25,483 nucleotides of DNA, taken from assembly GCA_004558955.1 (NCBI GenBank), contig SFZC01000041.1, positions 1-25,483 of the forward strand. Reading direction: 5' to 3'. Under the pieces are notes generated by a model. It ran no database searches, was not told the DNA's origin, and saw nothing but the letters and a program-made list of their open reading frames with translations. Positions 12,526 through 17,930 of this stretch are shown piece by piece. A program made the position numbers and the translations under genes. Numbering within the stretch: position 1 is the first letter of the stretch; each line of letters opens with the position of its first letter. The stretch comes from a bacterium (GTDB taxonomy: Bacteria > Cyanobacteriota > Vampirovibrionia > Gastranaerophilales > Gastranaerophilaceae).

Positions 12526-12554
12526 ATTATAACACCTTTAATCCTCGTTGTCAA
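12526..12554 (-). promoter_or_regulatory. Promoter of the 12308 gene
   Basis: TTGACA (12549-12554), 17 bp, TATAAT (12526-12531), CCTC before the -35; overlaps the end of the upstream gene. Confidence 0.85.
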
Positions 12555-12711
12555 GAGGTATTTTACACATTTTTTTATTTATTTTTCGCATTTTTCGAGT
12601 TGCTTGTTTCTTGTCATTGCGAACACTATTCAATCGAGCGTGTGTACAATAGAAGCGTCGCGCAAATTTATCTTCAAAAGTCAGCTTTACTTTTTCATTT
12701 TTAGCACTCAT
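12538..12711 (-). CDS. Small basic protein, 57 aa
   Basis: GGAGG lies 9 nt before ATG 12711; the stop TAA is inside the next promoter. The product is very rich in Lys and Arg, especially in the last 27 residues (Arg-Lys-Met-Arg-Lys-Ile-Asn-Lys-Lys), suggesting nucleic-acid binding. No family recognised. It is the second gene after 12748-12927, with 36 bp between. Confidence 0.65.
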   Translation of the reverse strand: MSAKNEKVKLTFEDKFARRFYCTHARLNSVRNDKKQATRKMRKINKKMCKIPLDNED

Positions 12712-12747
12712 TGGGTTTTATCCTCCGTTTAAAAATTTGTAAATCCA

Positions 12748-12927
12748 TCATTCGACCTCTACATTTTTCCATAAATCATTCAGTAAATCCTGAACCAGAA
12801 TGGTTAAACTTGAGACCTCTGGATTTTTAATTTCTTGTGCCAAACCATCAAGAATTTGGGAAAACTTTGTCCATGTATCTACCTCATTTTGTGACAGAAA
12901 AATTTTTTCAGTTCTAACAATTCTCAT
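12748..12927 (-). CDS. Hypothetical early protein, 59 aa
   Basis: ATG 12927 has AAAGGAAA upstream and a promoter at 12960-12988; stop TGA. The product has an N-terminal basic strand and two predicted helices with Leu/Ile heptad-like spacing. No family recognised. It leads a two-gene unit with the basic protein 12538-12711. Confidence 0.65.
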   Translation of the reverse strand: MRIVRTEKIFLSQNEVDTWTKFSQILDGLAQEIKNPEVSSLTILVQDLLNDLWKNVEVE

Positions 12928-12959
12928 AACTTTTTATTTCCTTTCCTTATCGTAGTTAA

Positions 12960-12988
12960 AGTATAACACACTTCCTTTACTTTGTCAA
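12960..12988 (-). promoter_or_regulatory. Promoter of the 12748/12538 unit
   Basis: TTGACA (12983-12988), 17 bp, TATACT (12960-12965). Confidence 0.85.
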
Positions 12989-13002
12989 CACTTTTTTCAA
13001 TA

Positions 13003-13048
13003 ATTAAAAAATTAACAAATCACCCGGGCCAATCGTTAAATAATTCAC
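13003..13048. promoter_or_regulatory. Tripartite element: dyad - CCCGGG - dyad
   Basis: Degenerate dyad ending ATTAAC at 13016, 6 bp, CCCGGG 13023-13028, 6 bp, GTTAAATAATTCAC 13035-13048. Confidence 0.8.
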
Positions 13049-13062
13049 AATGTAAGTAATAA

Positions 13063-13088
13063 AAAAATGAGGATTACTCCTCATTTTT
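13063..13088 (-). terminator. Terminator of the 13074 gene
   Basis: Perfect 11-bp stem AAAAATGAGGA / TCCTCATTTTT, loop TTAC, containing the stop codon. Confidence 0.85.
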
Positions 13089-13274
13089 AAGCTCTTCGAC
13101 TATCTCAGGATGGCGTTTAAAAATTTCGTCCACCAAATTGGAACAGACATTTGCCCACTCGCCATAGATTTCATCAATAAGACTGTCATCGAGGTCGTAG
13201 CCAGCGTTACCAAATTCTGCTGCTGCATCTATAAGCTTTTCCTGTTTGAGATAGTCCGCATACTTGTTATTCAT
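13074..13274 (-). CDS. Hypothetical acidic early protein, 66 aa
   Basis: ATG 13274 with the common leader GGAATTGATAAAC. Acidic and helical (Asp-Leu-Asp-Asp-Ser-Leu-Ile-Asp-Glu in the middle). No family recognised. Preceded by its own promoter at 13307-13335. Confidence 0.7.
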   Translation of the reverse strand: MNNKYADYLKQEKLIDAAAEFGNAGYDLDDSLIDEIYGEWANVCSNLVDEIFKRHPEIVEELKNEE

Positions 13275-13306
13275 GTTTATCAATTCCTTTCCTTTTTTGT
13301 ATCTTT

Positions 13307-13335
13307 ATTATACCATACTCGGCGCGATTTGTCAA
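13307..13335 (-). promoter_or_regulatory. Promoter of the 13074 gene
   Basis: TTGACA (13330-13335), 17 bp, TATAAT (13307-13312), extended TGG, CCTC before the -35. Confidence 0.9.
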
Positions 13336-13363
13336 GAGGTTTTTACATTTTTAATTTTCGTTT

Positions 13364-13528
13364 TTAATACCTCCCATTTACTACTCTGTCCCAAATACGA
13401 GCGTACTCTCGCGCGTATTCTTCCTCTGACAATTCTACCCAGCCATTTGCAAGATATCGGGCTATTTGTTCGGGGTCTGTTTCGGTTGTAATTGCATCGG
13501 TGTTGTAATTAATAAAATATCGTTTCAT
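13364..13528 (-). CDS. Hypothetical small protein, 54 aa
   Basis: Its ATG overlaps the TGA of the upstream gene (ATGA at 13525-13528), with AGGTGA just upstream, so translation is probably coupled. The product starts Met-Lys-Arg-Tyr-Phe-Ile-Asn-Tyr and has Trp-Val-Glu-Leu-Ser-Glu-Glu-Glu-Tyr-Ala-Arg in the middle. Proteins of this look (short strand, then a helix) are common in phages but have no known role. Confidence 0.7.
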   Translation of the reverse strand: MKRYFINYNTDAITTETDPEQIARYLANGWVELSEEEYAREYARIWDRVVNGRY

Positions 13529-13833
13529 TTCATCACCTGCTCAAATGTTTCAGTATGTCCACATTCATTACAAGTATAATAGTATTCGTGATAATTACGC
13601 CAAGATGAGCCGCCAGTAAATTCAAGTAAACCATTACATTCTTCACAATGCCCATTATCCCAACGTTCAACCTCAGCATCAGACTGATGTTTAATCGCAA
13701 AGAAAAAACCTATACCTAATAAAGCTCCGATTATAAAGCCAATTATTCTTTGATACCAATGGTCATAGCGGCAAGTAAATAGCCAACCCATCGTTCCGAA
13801 CATTCCAACAAAAATTATAATTAAAATAATCAT
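13525..13833 (-). CDS. Small membrane protein with C-terminal zinc ribbon, 102 aa
   Basis: ATG 13833 with GGAGAATT upstream. Two hydrophobic segments (about residues 1-17 and 28-46) are followed by a soluble tail with Cys-Glu-Glu-Cys and Cys-Asn-Glu-Cys-Gly-His about 30 residues apart, a zinc-ribbon knuckle pair. The tail probably faces the cytoplasm. Function is unknown. It leads a two-gene unit with 13364-13528. Confidence 0.75.
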   Translation of the reverse strand: MIILIIIFVGMFGTMGWLFTCRYDHWYQRIIGFIIGALLGIGFFFAIKHQSDAEVERWDNGHCEECNGLLEFTGGSSWRNYHEYYYTCNECGHTETFEQVMK

Positions 13834-13865
13834 TTTAAATTCTCCTCTATCTCTTTTGTGATTAC

Positions 13866-13894
13866 AGTATAGCACAAATGATGCAACTTGTCAA
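13866..13894 (-). promoter_or_regulatory. Promoter of the 13525/13364 unit
   Basis: TTGACA (13889-13894), 17 bp, TATACT (13866-13871). Confidence 0.85.
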
Positions 13895-13916
13895 TAGTTC
13901 AATTGAAAATTTCTTT

Positions 13917-13966
13917 GTTAAGTTTTTAACGAGCGGGCGTCCCGGGCGCTTTGTGAAATAATTAAC
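13917..13966. promoter_or_regulatory. Tripartite element: dyad - CCCGGG - dyad
   Basis: GTTAAGTTTTTAAC 13917-13930, 10 bp, CCCGGG 13941-13946, 6 bp, GTGAAATAATTAAC 13953-13966; 22 bp upstream of the -35. Confidence 0.8.
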
Positions 13967-13992
13967 AAATGTGGCGCGGCCTCGGTTTGGGA

Positions 13993-14046
13993 ATGTTATA
14001 GCTAACTATAAAGCGCGTTAGGGCATGGCTTGCGCCACACCCTAAT
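13993..14046 (-). terminator. Double hairpin after the 14055 gene
   Basis: TATAG-CTAA-CTATA (about 13998-14011), then TTAGGGCATGGC / GCGCCACACCCTAA near 14018-14045. There is no strong T-run, so termination is possible but uncertain. Confidence 0.45.
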
Positions 14047-14054
14047 TACACCAT

Positions 14055-14405
14055 TTATTTCCTTGGACATGATAAAACAATTCGATATTTAACCCCCTGC
14101 ATTTTGAAATTAATTTCTCGCTCCTCATTGGTAATTTCTACCTTTTCGTCAACATGGGGCTCAAGGAACTTTGTCAACATTGAAATCAAATTCCTTTTTT
14201 CGTTATTAGGTTTTCGTTCCCTTTGGGTAAATTTATACGCAGTTGGGGCACGTTCGGCTCGCGCCATTTTTTTAGCTACTTCCTGCTTTTCTTTTGGTAA
14301 TTCAAATAATTTTTCGCCCTTATCAATTCGCTTGTCAGAGGCAATAATATCCATCGCCTCTGCTTCGCTACATCCGAGTTTTTCCATGAGTCGCGCCACT
14401 TCCAT
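14055..14405 (-). CDS. Conserved early protein, 116 aa, paralogue of 6717-7118
   Basis: Shares its whole length with the 133-aa product of 6717-7118: Leu-Met-Glu-Lys-Leu-Gly-Cys-Ser-Glu-Ala-Glu-Ala near the start, then Asp-Ile-Ile-Ala-Ser-Asp-Lys, Pro-Thr-Ala-Tyr-Lys-Phe in the middle, and Val-Glu-Ile-Thr-Asn-Glu-Glu-Arg-Glu-Ile near the end. GGAGG lies before ATG, which is 3 nt beyond the stop of the exonuclease gene, so the two are translated from one message. A link to DNA metabolism is suggested only by that neighbour. Confidence 0.8.
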   Translation of the reverse strand: MEVARLMEKLGCSEAEAMDIIASDKRIDKGEKLFELPKEKQEVAKKMARAERAPTAYKFTQRERKPNNEKRNLISMLTKFLEPHVDEKVEITNEEREINFKMQGVKYRIVLSCPRK

Positions 14406-14408
14406 ATT

Positions 14409-15071
14409 TTACCTCCATTTGGGGAAACATTTATTTCTTTCCTCGCAGTCCCACATGTGAACATTCTTCGTGTAATGCTTTTTCATTTTAGCACATCTTA
14501 CAAATATAGCCATTTCTATAAGGGCATCGCTAAGAGCGGTATGTTCCTCTATATAGTCGGCATTGTCGCGAATAAACGCATATACAGTTTCTGCCGAAGT
14601 ACTACACGTCTTTTTACTTTTTGACATTTTTTCATTTTCAATGCAGAATTTGCGATAACCTGCAAGATGTGTAATAGTTTGAAGTGCCATGAGATAAATG
14701 TCAATAAATTCAAATTCATCGAGTAATTCTTTGCATTTGGTTTTAACAAAATCAAATCCCGAATTATAAGCCATAATATAGTTTACATGATAAAAGCGGC
14801 AAAGGTTTCTAATAATCGATATTGCGTCCGCTTCAGTTGCTACGGCGGTAATATAACCATTGTTCAATCGCTCTTTATATATGGGGAAGTTGCGCTTTGC
14901 GTAATCGTCTTTAGCAATCTCGTCATAATGTTCCATAACAAGAATTGAGAACGTCGCATATATAGTGCCCTGCTTATCATGTATAACACCGCCATAGTTA
15001 TACGCGCCTGTTGGCTTAGTTGCGCCGCCGACAGTTTCGGTATCAATCGTCATATAGATATTCTTTTTCAT
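14409..15071 (-). CDS. DnaQ-like DEDDh 3'-5' exonuclease, 220 aa
   Basis: Exo I is Ile-Asp10-Thr-Glu12-Thr; Exo II is Ala-Tyr-Asn-Ser-Gly-Phe-Asp107-Phe; Exo III is His177-Thr-Ala-Leu-Ser-Asp182-Ala-Leu-Ile-Glu. Together these give the four acidic residues and the histidine of the DEDDh class (DnaQ, RNase T, ExoX). It would remove nucleotides from 3' ends of DNA or RNA. It has the length of a stand-alone domain with no polymerase part. It is the middle gene of a unit 15100, 14409, 14055. AAGGAAGG precedes ATG. Confidence 0.88.
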   Translation of the reverse strand: MKKNIYMTIDTETVGGATKPTGAYNYGGVIHDKQGTIYATFSILVMEHYDEIAKDDYAKRNFPIYKERLNNGYITAVATEADAISIIRNLCRFYHVNYIMAYNSGFDFVKTKCKELLDEFEFIDIYLMALQTITHLAGYRKFCIENEKMSKSKKTCSTSAETVYAFIRDNADYIEEHTALSDALIEMAIFVRCAKMKKHYTKNVHMWDCEERNKCFPKWR

Positions 15072-15099
15072 TGCGGTTTGTTTCCTTCCTTGTTTTTAT

Positions 15100-15195
15100 T
15101 TATTCTTCCCACCATATATCGGGGTCTTTTTCTCGTTTTATTCTACGCTTTTTCGCTATTACTACCAAACAAAACCAACTTATAACTTCTGTCAT
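15100..15195 (-). CDS. Small protein with a hydrophobic N-terminus, 31 aa
   Basis: GGAGG precedes ATG 15195 by 9 nt, and a consensus promoter lies just upstream. The product has a short hydrophobic segment (Val-Ile-Ser-Trp-Phe-Cys-Leu-Val-Val-Ile-Ala), then a basic patch (Lys-Lys-Arg-Arg-Ile-Lys-Arg) and Trp-Trp-Glu-Glu at the end. It could be a tiny membrane-anchored peptide. First gene of the exonuclease unit. Confidence 0.6.
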   Translation of the reverse strand: MTEVISWFCLVVIAKKRRIKREKDPDIWWEE

Positions 15196-15220
15196 ATCAT
15201 ATTACCTCCTGACAATTATG

Positions 15221-15249
15221 ATTATACCATATGGCGCGCTTGATGTCAA
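15221..15249 (-). promoter_or_regulatory. Promoter of the exonuclease unit
   Basis: TTGACA (15244-15249), 17 bp, TATAAT (15221-15226), extended TGG. Confidence 0.9.
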
Positions 15250-15268
15250 GCATTTTTTGCATATGGCT

Positions 15269-15700
15269 TCAAGCTCTCGCCTGAAGCCACTTTATCATGC
15301 GCTTGCTTTCCTTGCGACAGCGGACTTTATATGCTCCGCCGTTCTTTTTGCTTTCCTGCTCCCATCCGCAAAACTCATGGCAAAAATCAAGGAATTCCAC
15401 TTTGTCCATTATGTAAACCATATTATTTTTGGTTACATATGCAAACTTTTCAGAATGAACGCGCTCCGAAAATTCGTTGAGCTGTCCTTCAAAAGTAGTA
15501 GCAGACAGAGCCGATGCGCTCGCAAGGGTGAAACGAGCAGACTTGACCGATATGGAAAATTCCGGAATATCGCTGTCCATATCAAAGGGGACGGCGTCCG
15601 GCTTGCGAATTTCGCCAGTCAGGGCAAATGTCAAATCCTGCTGTTTTGCCTGTCCTGCATTGCTTAACATGGAAACGTGATTAATTGTCATGGTATTCAT
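15269..15700 (-). CDS. Hypothetical protein, 143 aa
   Basis: No family named with confidence. The C-terminal third (about 100-143) is rich in Cys, Lys and Arg: Phe-Cys-His-Glu-Phe-Cys-Gly-Trp-Glu, then Arg-Cys-Arg-Lys-Glu-Ser-Lys. The middle is beta-rich. ATG 15700 has GGGAGG upstream; an ATG three codons later is an alternative. The codons are more G/C-rich than those of neighbours. A hairpin (GGCTTCA/TGAAGCC, about 15265-15288) covers its end. Confidence 0.75.
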   Translation of the reverse strand: MNTMTINHVSMLSNAGQAKQQDLTFALTGEIRKPDAVPFDMDSDIPEFSISVKSARFTLASASALSATTFEGQLNEFSERVHSEKFAYVTKNNMVYIMDKVEFLDFCHEFCGWEQESKKNGGAYKVRCRKESKRMIKWLQARA

Positions 15701-15733
15701 AATTGATTGCCTCCCTGATTAACTTACAAGTAG

Positions 15734-15762
15734 AGTATACCACAAGGAAAAGCAAAAAGCAA
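15734..15762 (-). promoter_or_regulatory. Promoter of the 15269 gene
   Basis: TTGCTT (15757-15762), 17 bp, TATACT (15734-15739), extended TGG. Weaker -35 than its neighbours. Confidence 0.65.
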
Positions 15763-15896
15763 TAGTCAATTCTAACAAAAAGCAAGTATTTTGAGCGGGT
15801 GTTATTGTGCATTATTCACAAGGACATTGTGCAAGTTGCACAAAATGGGCATTGATTTTTTGTATTAATTTATTTTTTAACAATCTAAAATTACGC

Positions 15897-15931
15897 TTTA
15901 AATCGCTAAAGTAGTTTGTTAATTAACTAAC
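15897..15931. promoter_or_regulatory. TTTAAATCGCTAAAGT motif plus dyad
   Basis: TTTAAATCGCTAAAGT 15897-15912, then dyad GTTAATTAACTAAC 15918-15931 five bases later. Confidence 0.65.
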
Positions 15932-15978
15932 AATCTGTTTTGGGATTTAGCGTGTTAGCACTTTAGCGCGTGAAAGTG

Positions 15979-16043
15979 CTTCCAAAAACTGGATTGTTAA
16001 AATTTTAACGAATCCCGGCCGGTGCGCCAGTAAACGGCCGGCC
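15979..16043 (-). repeat. 65-bp hairpin module, copy 1
   Basis: On +: CTTCCAAAAACTGGAT, dyad GTTAAAATTTTAAC (15996-16009), GAATCC, then GGCCG, 13 nt, CGGCC(GGCC). The same order and length recur at 17581-17645. The second copy lies just downstream of a - strand promoter, so both are probably read on -. Confidence 0.75.
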
Positions 16044-16089
16044 AAAAAAGATTGTTATTTTTTTCACATTTTGTGCATATTACATAAAA

Positions 16090-16114
16090 AAAATACCCTA
16101 ATTTTGGGTATTTT
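16090..16114 (-). terminator. Terminator of the 16124 gene
   Basis: AAAATACCC / GGGTATTTT stem with a T-run on -. Confidence 0.8.
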
Positions 16115-16123
16115 GATTAAGTA

Positions 16124-16432
16124 TTAGCAATATGTAAGGCTCATATTTGCCCACTTGAGAACGCTAATTTGATTACAGGCTCTCCCGATTTCCATAGCTT
16201 CGCGTTTTGTATTAACGCGCTTACTTTTGTCGATATAATAAATACCTTCGCTATACCATACACCACAATTGCCGCCATATGCCTTGACTGCATTTATTGC
16301 CTCTCGTGCGGTTTTGCACTCTACGCCTTCAGTAGCAACTTGCCAGCCGCTTTTGTAAGTAATTTTGTTGCCGTTCTTGAGCGTCATACCGTCATTTTCG
16401 GTAAGTTTCAGAATACTGCGAATGTTAATCAT
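16124..16432 (-). CDS. Conserved early protein, 102 aa, paralogue of 19317-19625
   Basis: Nearly identical in plan to the 102-aa product of 19317-19625: Met-Ile-Asn-Ile-Arg-Ser-Ile at the start, Tyr-Lys-Ser-Gly-Trp-Gln-Val-Ala-Thr, Gly-Asn-Cys-Gly-Val-Trp, and a closing Leu-Lys-Trp-Ala-Asn-Met. By eye about three quarters of positions match. Two Cys near the middle and one as the last residue are kept in both. No family recognised. Single-gene promoter at 16463-16491 and a terminator. Confidence 0.75.
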   Translation of the reverse strand: MINIRSILKLTENDGMTLKNGNKITYKSGWQVATEGVECKTAREAINAVKAYGGNCGVWYSEGIYYIDKSKRVNTKREAMEIGRACNQISVLKWANMSLTYC

Positions 16433-16462
16433 GGTGATTAGCTCCTCTCTCTTGATGGTTTA

Positions 16463-16491
16463 ATTATAGCAGAATAGGCTCGGTTTGTCAA
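16463..16491 (-). promoter_or_regulatory. Promoter of the 16124 gene
   Basis: TTGACA (16486-16491), 17 bp, TATAAT (16463-16468), extended TGC; CTA and an A-tract before the -35. Confidence 0.9.
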
Positions 16492-16511
16492 TAGTTTTTT
16501 CAAAAAAAAAT

Positions 16512-16545
16512 AAAAAAAATAGCCGAGGGATTAACTCTCGACTAC
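16512..16545 (-). terminator. Terminator of the 16531 gene
   Basis: TAGTCGAG / CTCGGCTA stem (one G-U) followed by eight T on the - strand. Confidence 0.8.
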
Positions 16546-16695
16546 TGCGACAACCTCGCCGTTCATGCAGGCGTGGACGTCAAACTCAACGCCTTTCCAG
16601 CTATCGCTGTACAGGTATGTCCAGTCATCGCCCAGCACATAGGACAACGGCTTGATAGGGAGAACGCCGTCGATAGTTTTTACAGTAGTCATCAT
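16531..16695 (-). CDS. Hypothetical early protein, 54 aa
   Basis: The start lies at a double ATG (16695/16692) with GAAGGAGG upstream. A small mixed protein with Asp-Asp-Trp-Thr-Tyr-Leu-Tyr-Ser-Asp-Ser-Trp in the middle. No family recognised. It shares the TATAATTAAACCATCAA transcript start with the 16124 gene, so the two promoter regions are recent copies. Confidence 0.65.
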   Translation of the reverse strand: MMTTVKTIDGVLPIKPLSYVLGDDWTYLYSDSWKGVEFDVHACMNGEVVAVVES

Positions 16696-16726
16696 AGTCT
16701 TGCGACCTCCTTCATTTGATGGTTTA

Positions 16727-16755
16727 ATTATAGCATGAGCGTGGCATTTTGTCAA
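16727..16755 (-). promoter_or_regulatory. Promoter of the 16531 gene
   Basis: TTGACA (16750-16755), 17 bp, TATAAT (16727-16732), extended TGC. Confidence 0.9.
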
Positions 16756-16835
16756 TAGTTTTTTTTCAAAAAAAATAATAACAAATTGCACAAAATGGGA
16801 TTAGAAAATTCTCTTATTTTTGTGCACATTTTCTC

Positions 16836-16865
16836 TTGACAAACTGCAACGAGATGTGGTATAAT
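16836..16865 (+). promoter_or_regulatory. + strand promoter of a small RNA
   Basis: TTGACA (16836-16841), 18 bp, TATAAT (16860-16865), extended TGG. It is the only consensus + strand promoter inside the - strand block. Confidence 0.8.
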
Positions 16866-16870
16866 ATTTC

Positions 16871-16955
16871 GGCGCCCAGCGAGTCTGACGGCGCTATTCC
16901 ATTTTTTGGAAGTTGAAATGTATTAAAAAAGTGGCTCATTTAAGCCACTTTTATT
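16871..16955 (+). ncRNA. Candidate small RNA, about 85 nt
   Basis: Promoter directly upstream and three successive hairpins: GCGCC / GGCGC (about 16872-16893), TTCCA / TGGAA (about 16897-16911) and the terminator AAAAGTGGCT / AGCCACTTTT (16927-16952). No ribosome binding site with a usable frame. It carries TTTTTGGAAGTTGAAA (16903-16918), which also occurs on the - strand at 17575-17590. Confidence 0.65.
16927..16952. terminator. Bidirectional terminator
   Basis: AAAAGTGGCT / AGCCACTTTT stem serving the + small RNA and the - gene at 16956. Confidence 0.85.
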
Positions 16956-17342
16956 TTAATCATAGACATCGCCATGAGTCTGAATTAAGTCTATCATCAT
17001 TTCATAACTTACTTTGTCAGTATTATTGCAACAGAATTCATAGGGACAATTATCACACACTATTCCATCGCACCGGAAAGACCATTTGCCATCACAAGGG
17101 CTTTGTTCCCATCTTTTGCTCGGCTCGATTTTCGGCTTAGGCTCAGAAGTGGAAACATTAAATTCATCAAGGACTTCGCCAGTCATGCCGTTGATAACAT
17201 CAACACACTGAACATCGTCACACTTGTGGAGCATTGCGACATATGCTCTTGTATTGTCGGCGCTGATAAAGGTCTTTTCTACGCGTTCCTGTTCGCCGCT
17301 CTCGAAGTTAATAACAGTGTAGCAAATGGTAAAATTAGTCAT
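16956..17342 (-). CDS. Cys4-motif protein, 128 aa, paralogue of 10071-10745
   Basis: I chose ATG 17342, with GAAAGGAATTGATACC upstream. N-terminal part includes Val-Ile-Asn-Gly-Met-Thr-Gly-Glu-Val-Leu (49-58), matching the 10071 protein. The C-terminal part has Trp-Ser-Phe-Arg-Cys91-x-Gly-x-x-Cys96-x-x-Cys99-Pro-Tyr, with Cys104/105 completing the set. It is thus a single-repeat version of the 224-aa protein. Metal binding is likely; function unknown. Confidence 0.78.
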   Translation of the reverse strand: MTNFTICYTVINFESGEQERVEKTFISADNTRAYVAMLHKCDDVQCVDVINGMTGEVLDEFNVSTSEPKPKIEPSKRWEQSPCDGKWSFRCDGIVCDNCPYEFCCNNTDKVSYEMMIDLIQTHGDVYD

Positions 17343-17406
17343 GGTATCAATTCCTTTCAAAAATTGAAATTTTAATGTTTGGGCTTTATCGCCCTTTCTG
17401 TATATT

Positions 17407-17434
17407 ATTATACCACATAATACACAAAAGTCAA
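17407..17434 (-). promoter_or_regulatory. Promoter of the 16956 gene
   Basis: TTGACT (17429-17434), 16 bp, TATAAT (17407-17412), extended TGG. Confidence 0.75.
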
Positions 17435-17492
17435 GCCTTTTTTTAATAATTAAAAATTTAACAATGTGATTACTCATTGTATACTTTTATAC

Positions 17493-17533
17493 TTTAAATC
17501 ACTAAAGTGTGCGCCCCCTGTTAAATTTTTAAC
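17493..17533. promoter_or_regulatory. TTTAAATCACTAAAGT motif plus dyad
   Basis: TTTAAATCACTAAAGT 17493-17508 (one base from the other copies; here with full ACTTTA/TAAAGT dyad), then GTTAAATTTTTAAC 17520-17533. Confidence 0.6.
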
Positions 17534-17557
17534 AAGGGGTTTCAGGAATTAGGGCTT

Positions 17558-17571
17558 GTGAAAATTTTAAC
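17558..17571. promoter_or_regulatory. Dyad
   Basis: GTGAAAATTTTAAC, flanked by CTT and AAG to extend the symmetry. Confidence 0.6.
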
Positions 17572-17580
17572 AAGTTTCAA

Positions 17581-17645
17581 CTTCCAAAAACTAGATAGTT
17601 AAAATTTTAACGAATCCAGGCCGCAGCGATGGTGAGCGGCCGGCC
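17581..17645 (-). repeat. 65-bp hairpin module, copy 2
   Basis: Same order and exact length as 15979-16043: CTTCCAAAAACTAGAT, dyad GTTAAAATTTTAAC (17598-17611), GAATCC, GGCCG, 13 nt, CGGCC. The hairpin loop differs while both arms are kept. Confidence 0.75.
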
Positions 17646-17648
17646 CAA

Positions 17649-17677
17649 ATTATACCATACTGCACCACATTTGTCAA
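17649..17677 (-). promoter_or_regulatory. Promoter reading into the 65-bp module
   Basis: TTGACA (17672-17677), 17 bp, TATAAT (17649-17654), extended TGG. Confidence 0.85.
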
Positions 17678-17702
17678 TAGGCAAATTGCACAAAAAAAAT
17701 AA

Positions 17703-17742
17703 AATAGAAAAAATGTGGAACGTCTTCCACATTTTTTCTATT
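17703..17742 (-). terminator. Strong terminator
   Basis: 18-bp perfect stem AATAGAAAAAATGTGGAA and its complement around CGTC, with further T on -. It ends the transcript from the 17847 promoter. Confidence 0.85.
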
Positions 17743-17842
17743 CAAAAAGTCAAGAGGTTTAGCATTTGGTTGGAGAGTCTCGATTTTACTTCATCCAGTT
17801 ATGAGCCGGAGAGAGGTTGGTTGCTTCATCTCCCCTTGACAT
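17703..17842 (-). ncRNA. Short transcript: small RNA or 18-codon micro-peptide
   Basis: Promoter at 17847-17875 and an 18-bp terminator stem bracket about 140 nt. One 18-codon frame begins ATG 17842, almost at the transcript start. The RNA holds CCTCTCTCC and CTCTCC stretches that could pair with ribosome binding sites. Confidence 0.5.
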
Positions 17843-17846
17843 GATT

Positions 17847-17875
17847 ATAATATCATACTTAGAGCGGTTTGTCAA
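17847..17875 (-). promoter_or_regulatory. Promoter without an assigned gene
   Basis: TTGACA (17870-17875), 17 bp, TATTAT (17847-17852). Confidence 0.8.
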
Positions 17876-17890
17876 TAGTTTTTTTAAAAA

Positions 17891-17926
17891 AAAATGAAAA
17901 ATGCCGATATATTTCAATCGGCATTT
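17891..17926 (-). terminator. Terminator of the 17931 gene
   Basis: AAATGCCGAT / ATCGGCATTT stem, then a long T-run on -. Confidence 0.85.
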
Positions 17927-17930
17927 CAAA

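Larger units (their letters stand above)
15701..16123. other. Gene-free regulatory stretch
   Basis: Holds the promoter of the 15269 gene, TTGCACAA-type inverted repeats near 15810-15845, one TTTAAATCGCTAAAGT motif, three dyads (15918, 15996, 16054), clustered TTAGC repeats (15944-15970) and one copy of the 65-bp hairpin module. No coding sequence seen with TAG read either way. Confidence 0.65.
17460..17645 (-). ncRNA. Candidate structured RNA from the 65-bp module
   Basis: Begins just after the promoter at 17649-17677. It would contain the GGCCGGCC hairpin, three dyads, the TTTTTGGAAGTTGAAA motif, then a CCCCTTGTTAAA / TTTAACAGGGG hairpin (about 17517-17540). No frame longer than a few codons. 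The end point is uncertain. Confidence 0.45.
17343..17930. other. Gene-free stretch with two orphan promoters
   Basis: Contains the 16956 promoter, a TTTAAATCACTAAAGT motif, dyads at 17520, 17558 and 17598, the second 65-bp module and two - strand promoters (17649, 17847), each followed by a short transcript with a hairpin. No gene-sized frame. Confidence 0.65.

Noticed and set aside
13993..14046. Attachment site from the double hairpin
   Set aside because: No integrase, no second copy; plain terminator-like hairpins are simpler.
15020..15667. Long + strand frame opposite the exonuclease and 15269 genes
   Set aside because: Shadow of real - strand genes; crosses a promoter and two gene starts, has no ribosome binding site.
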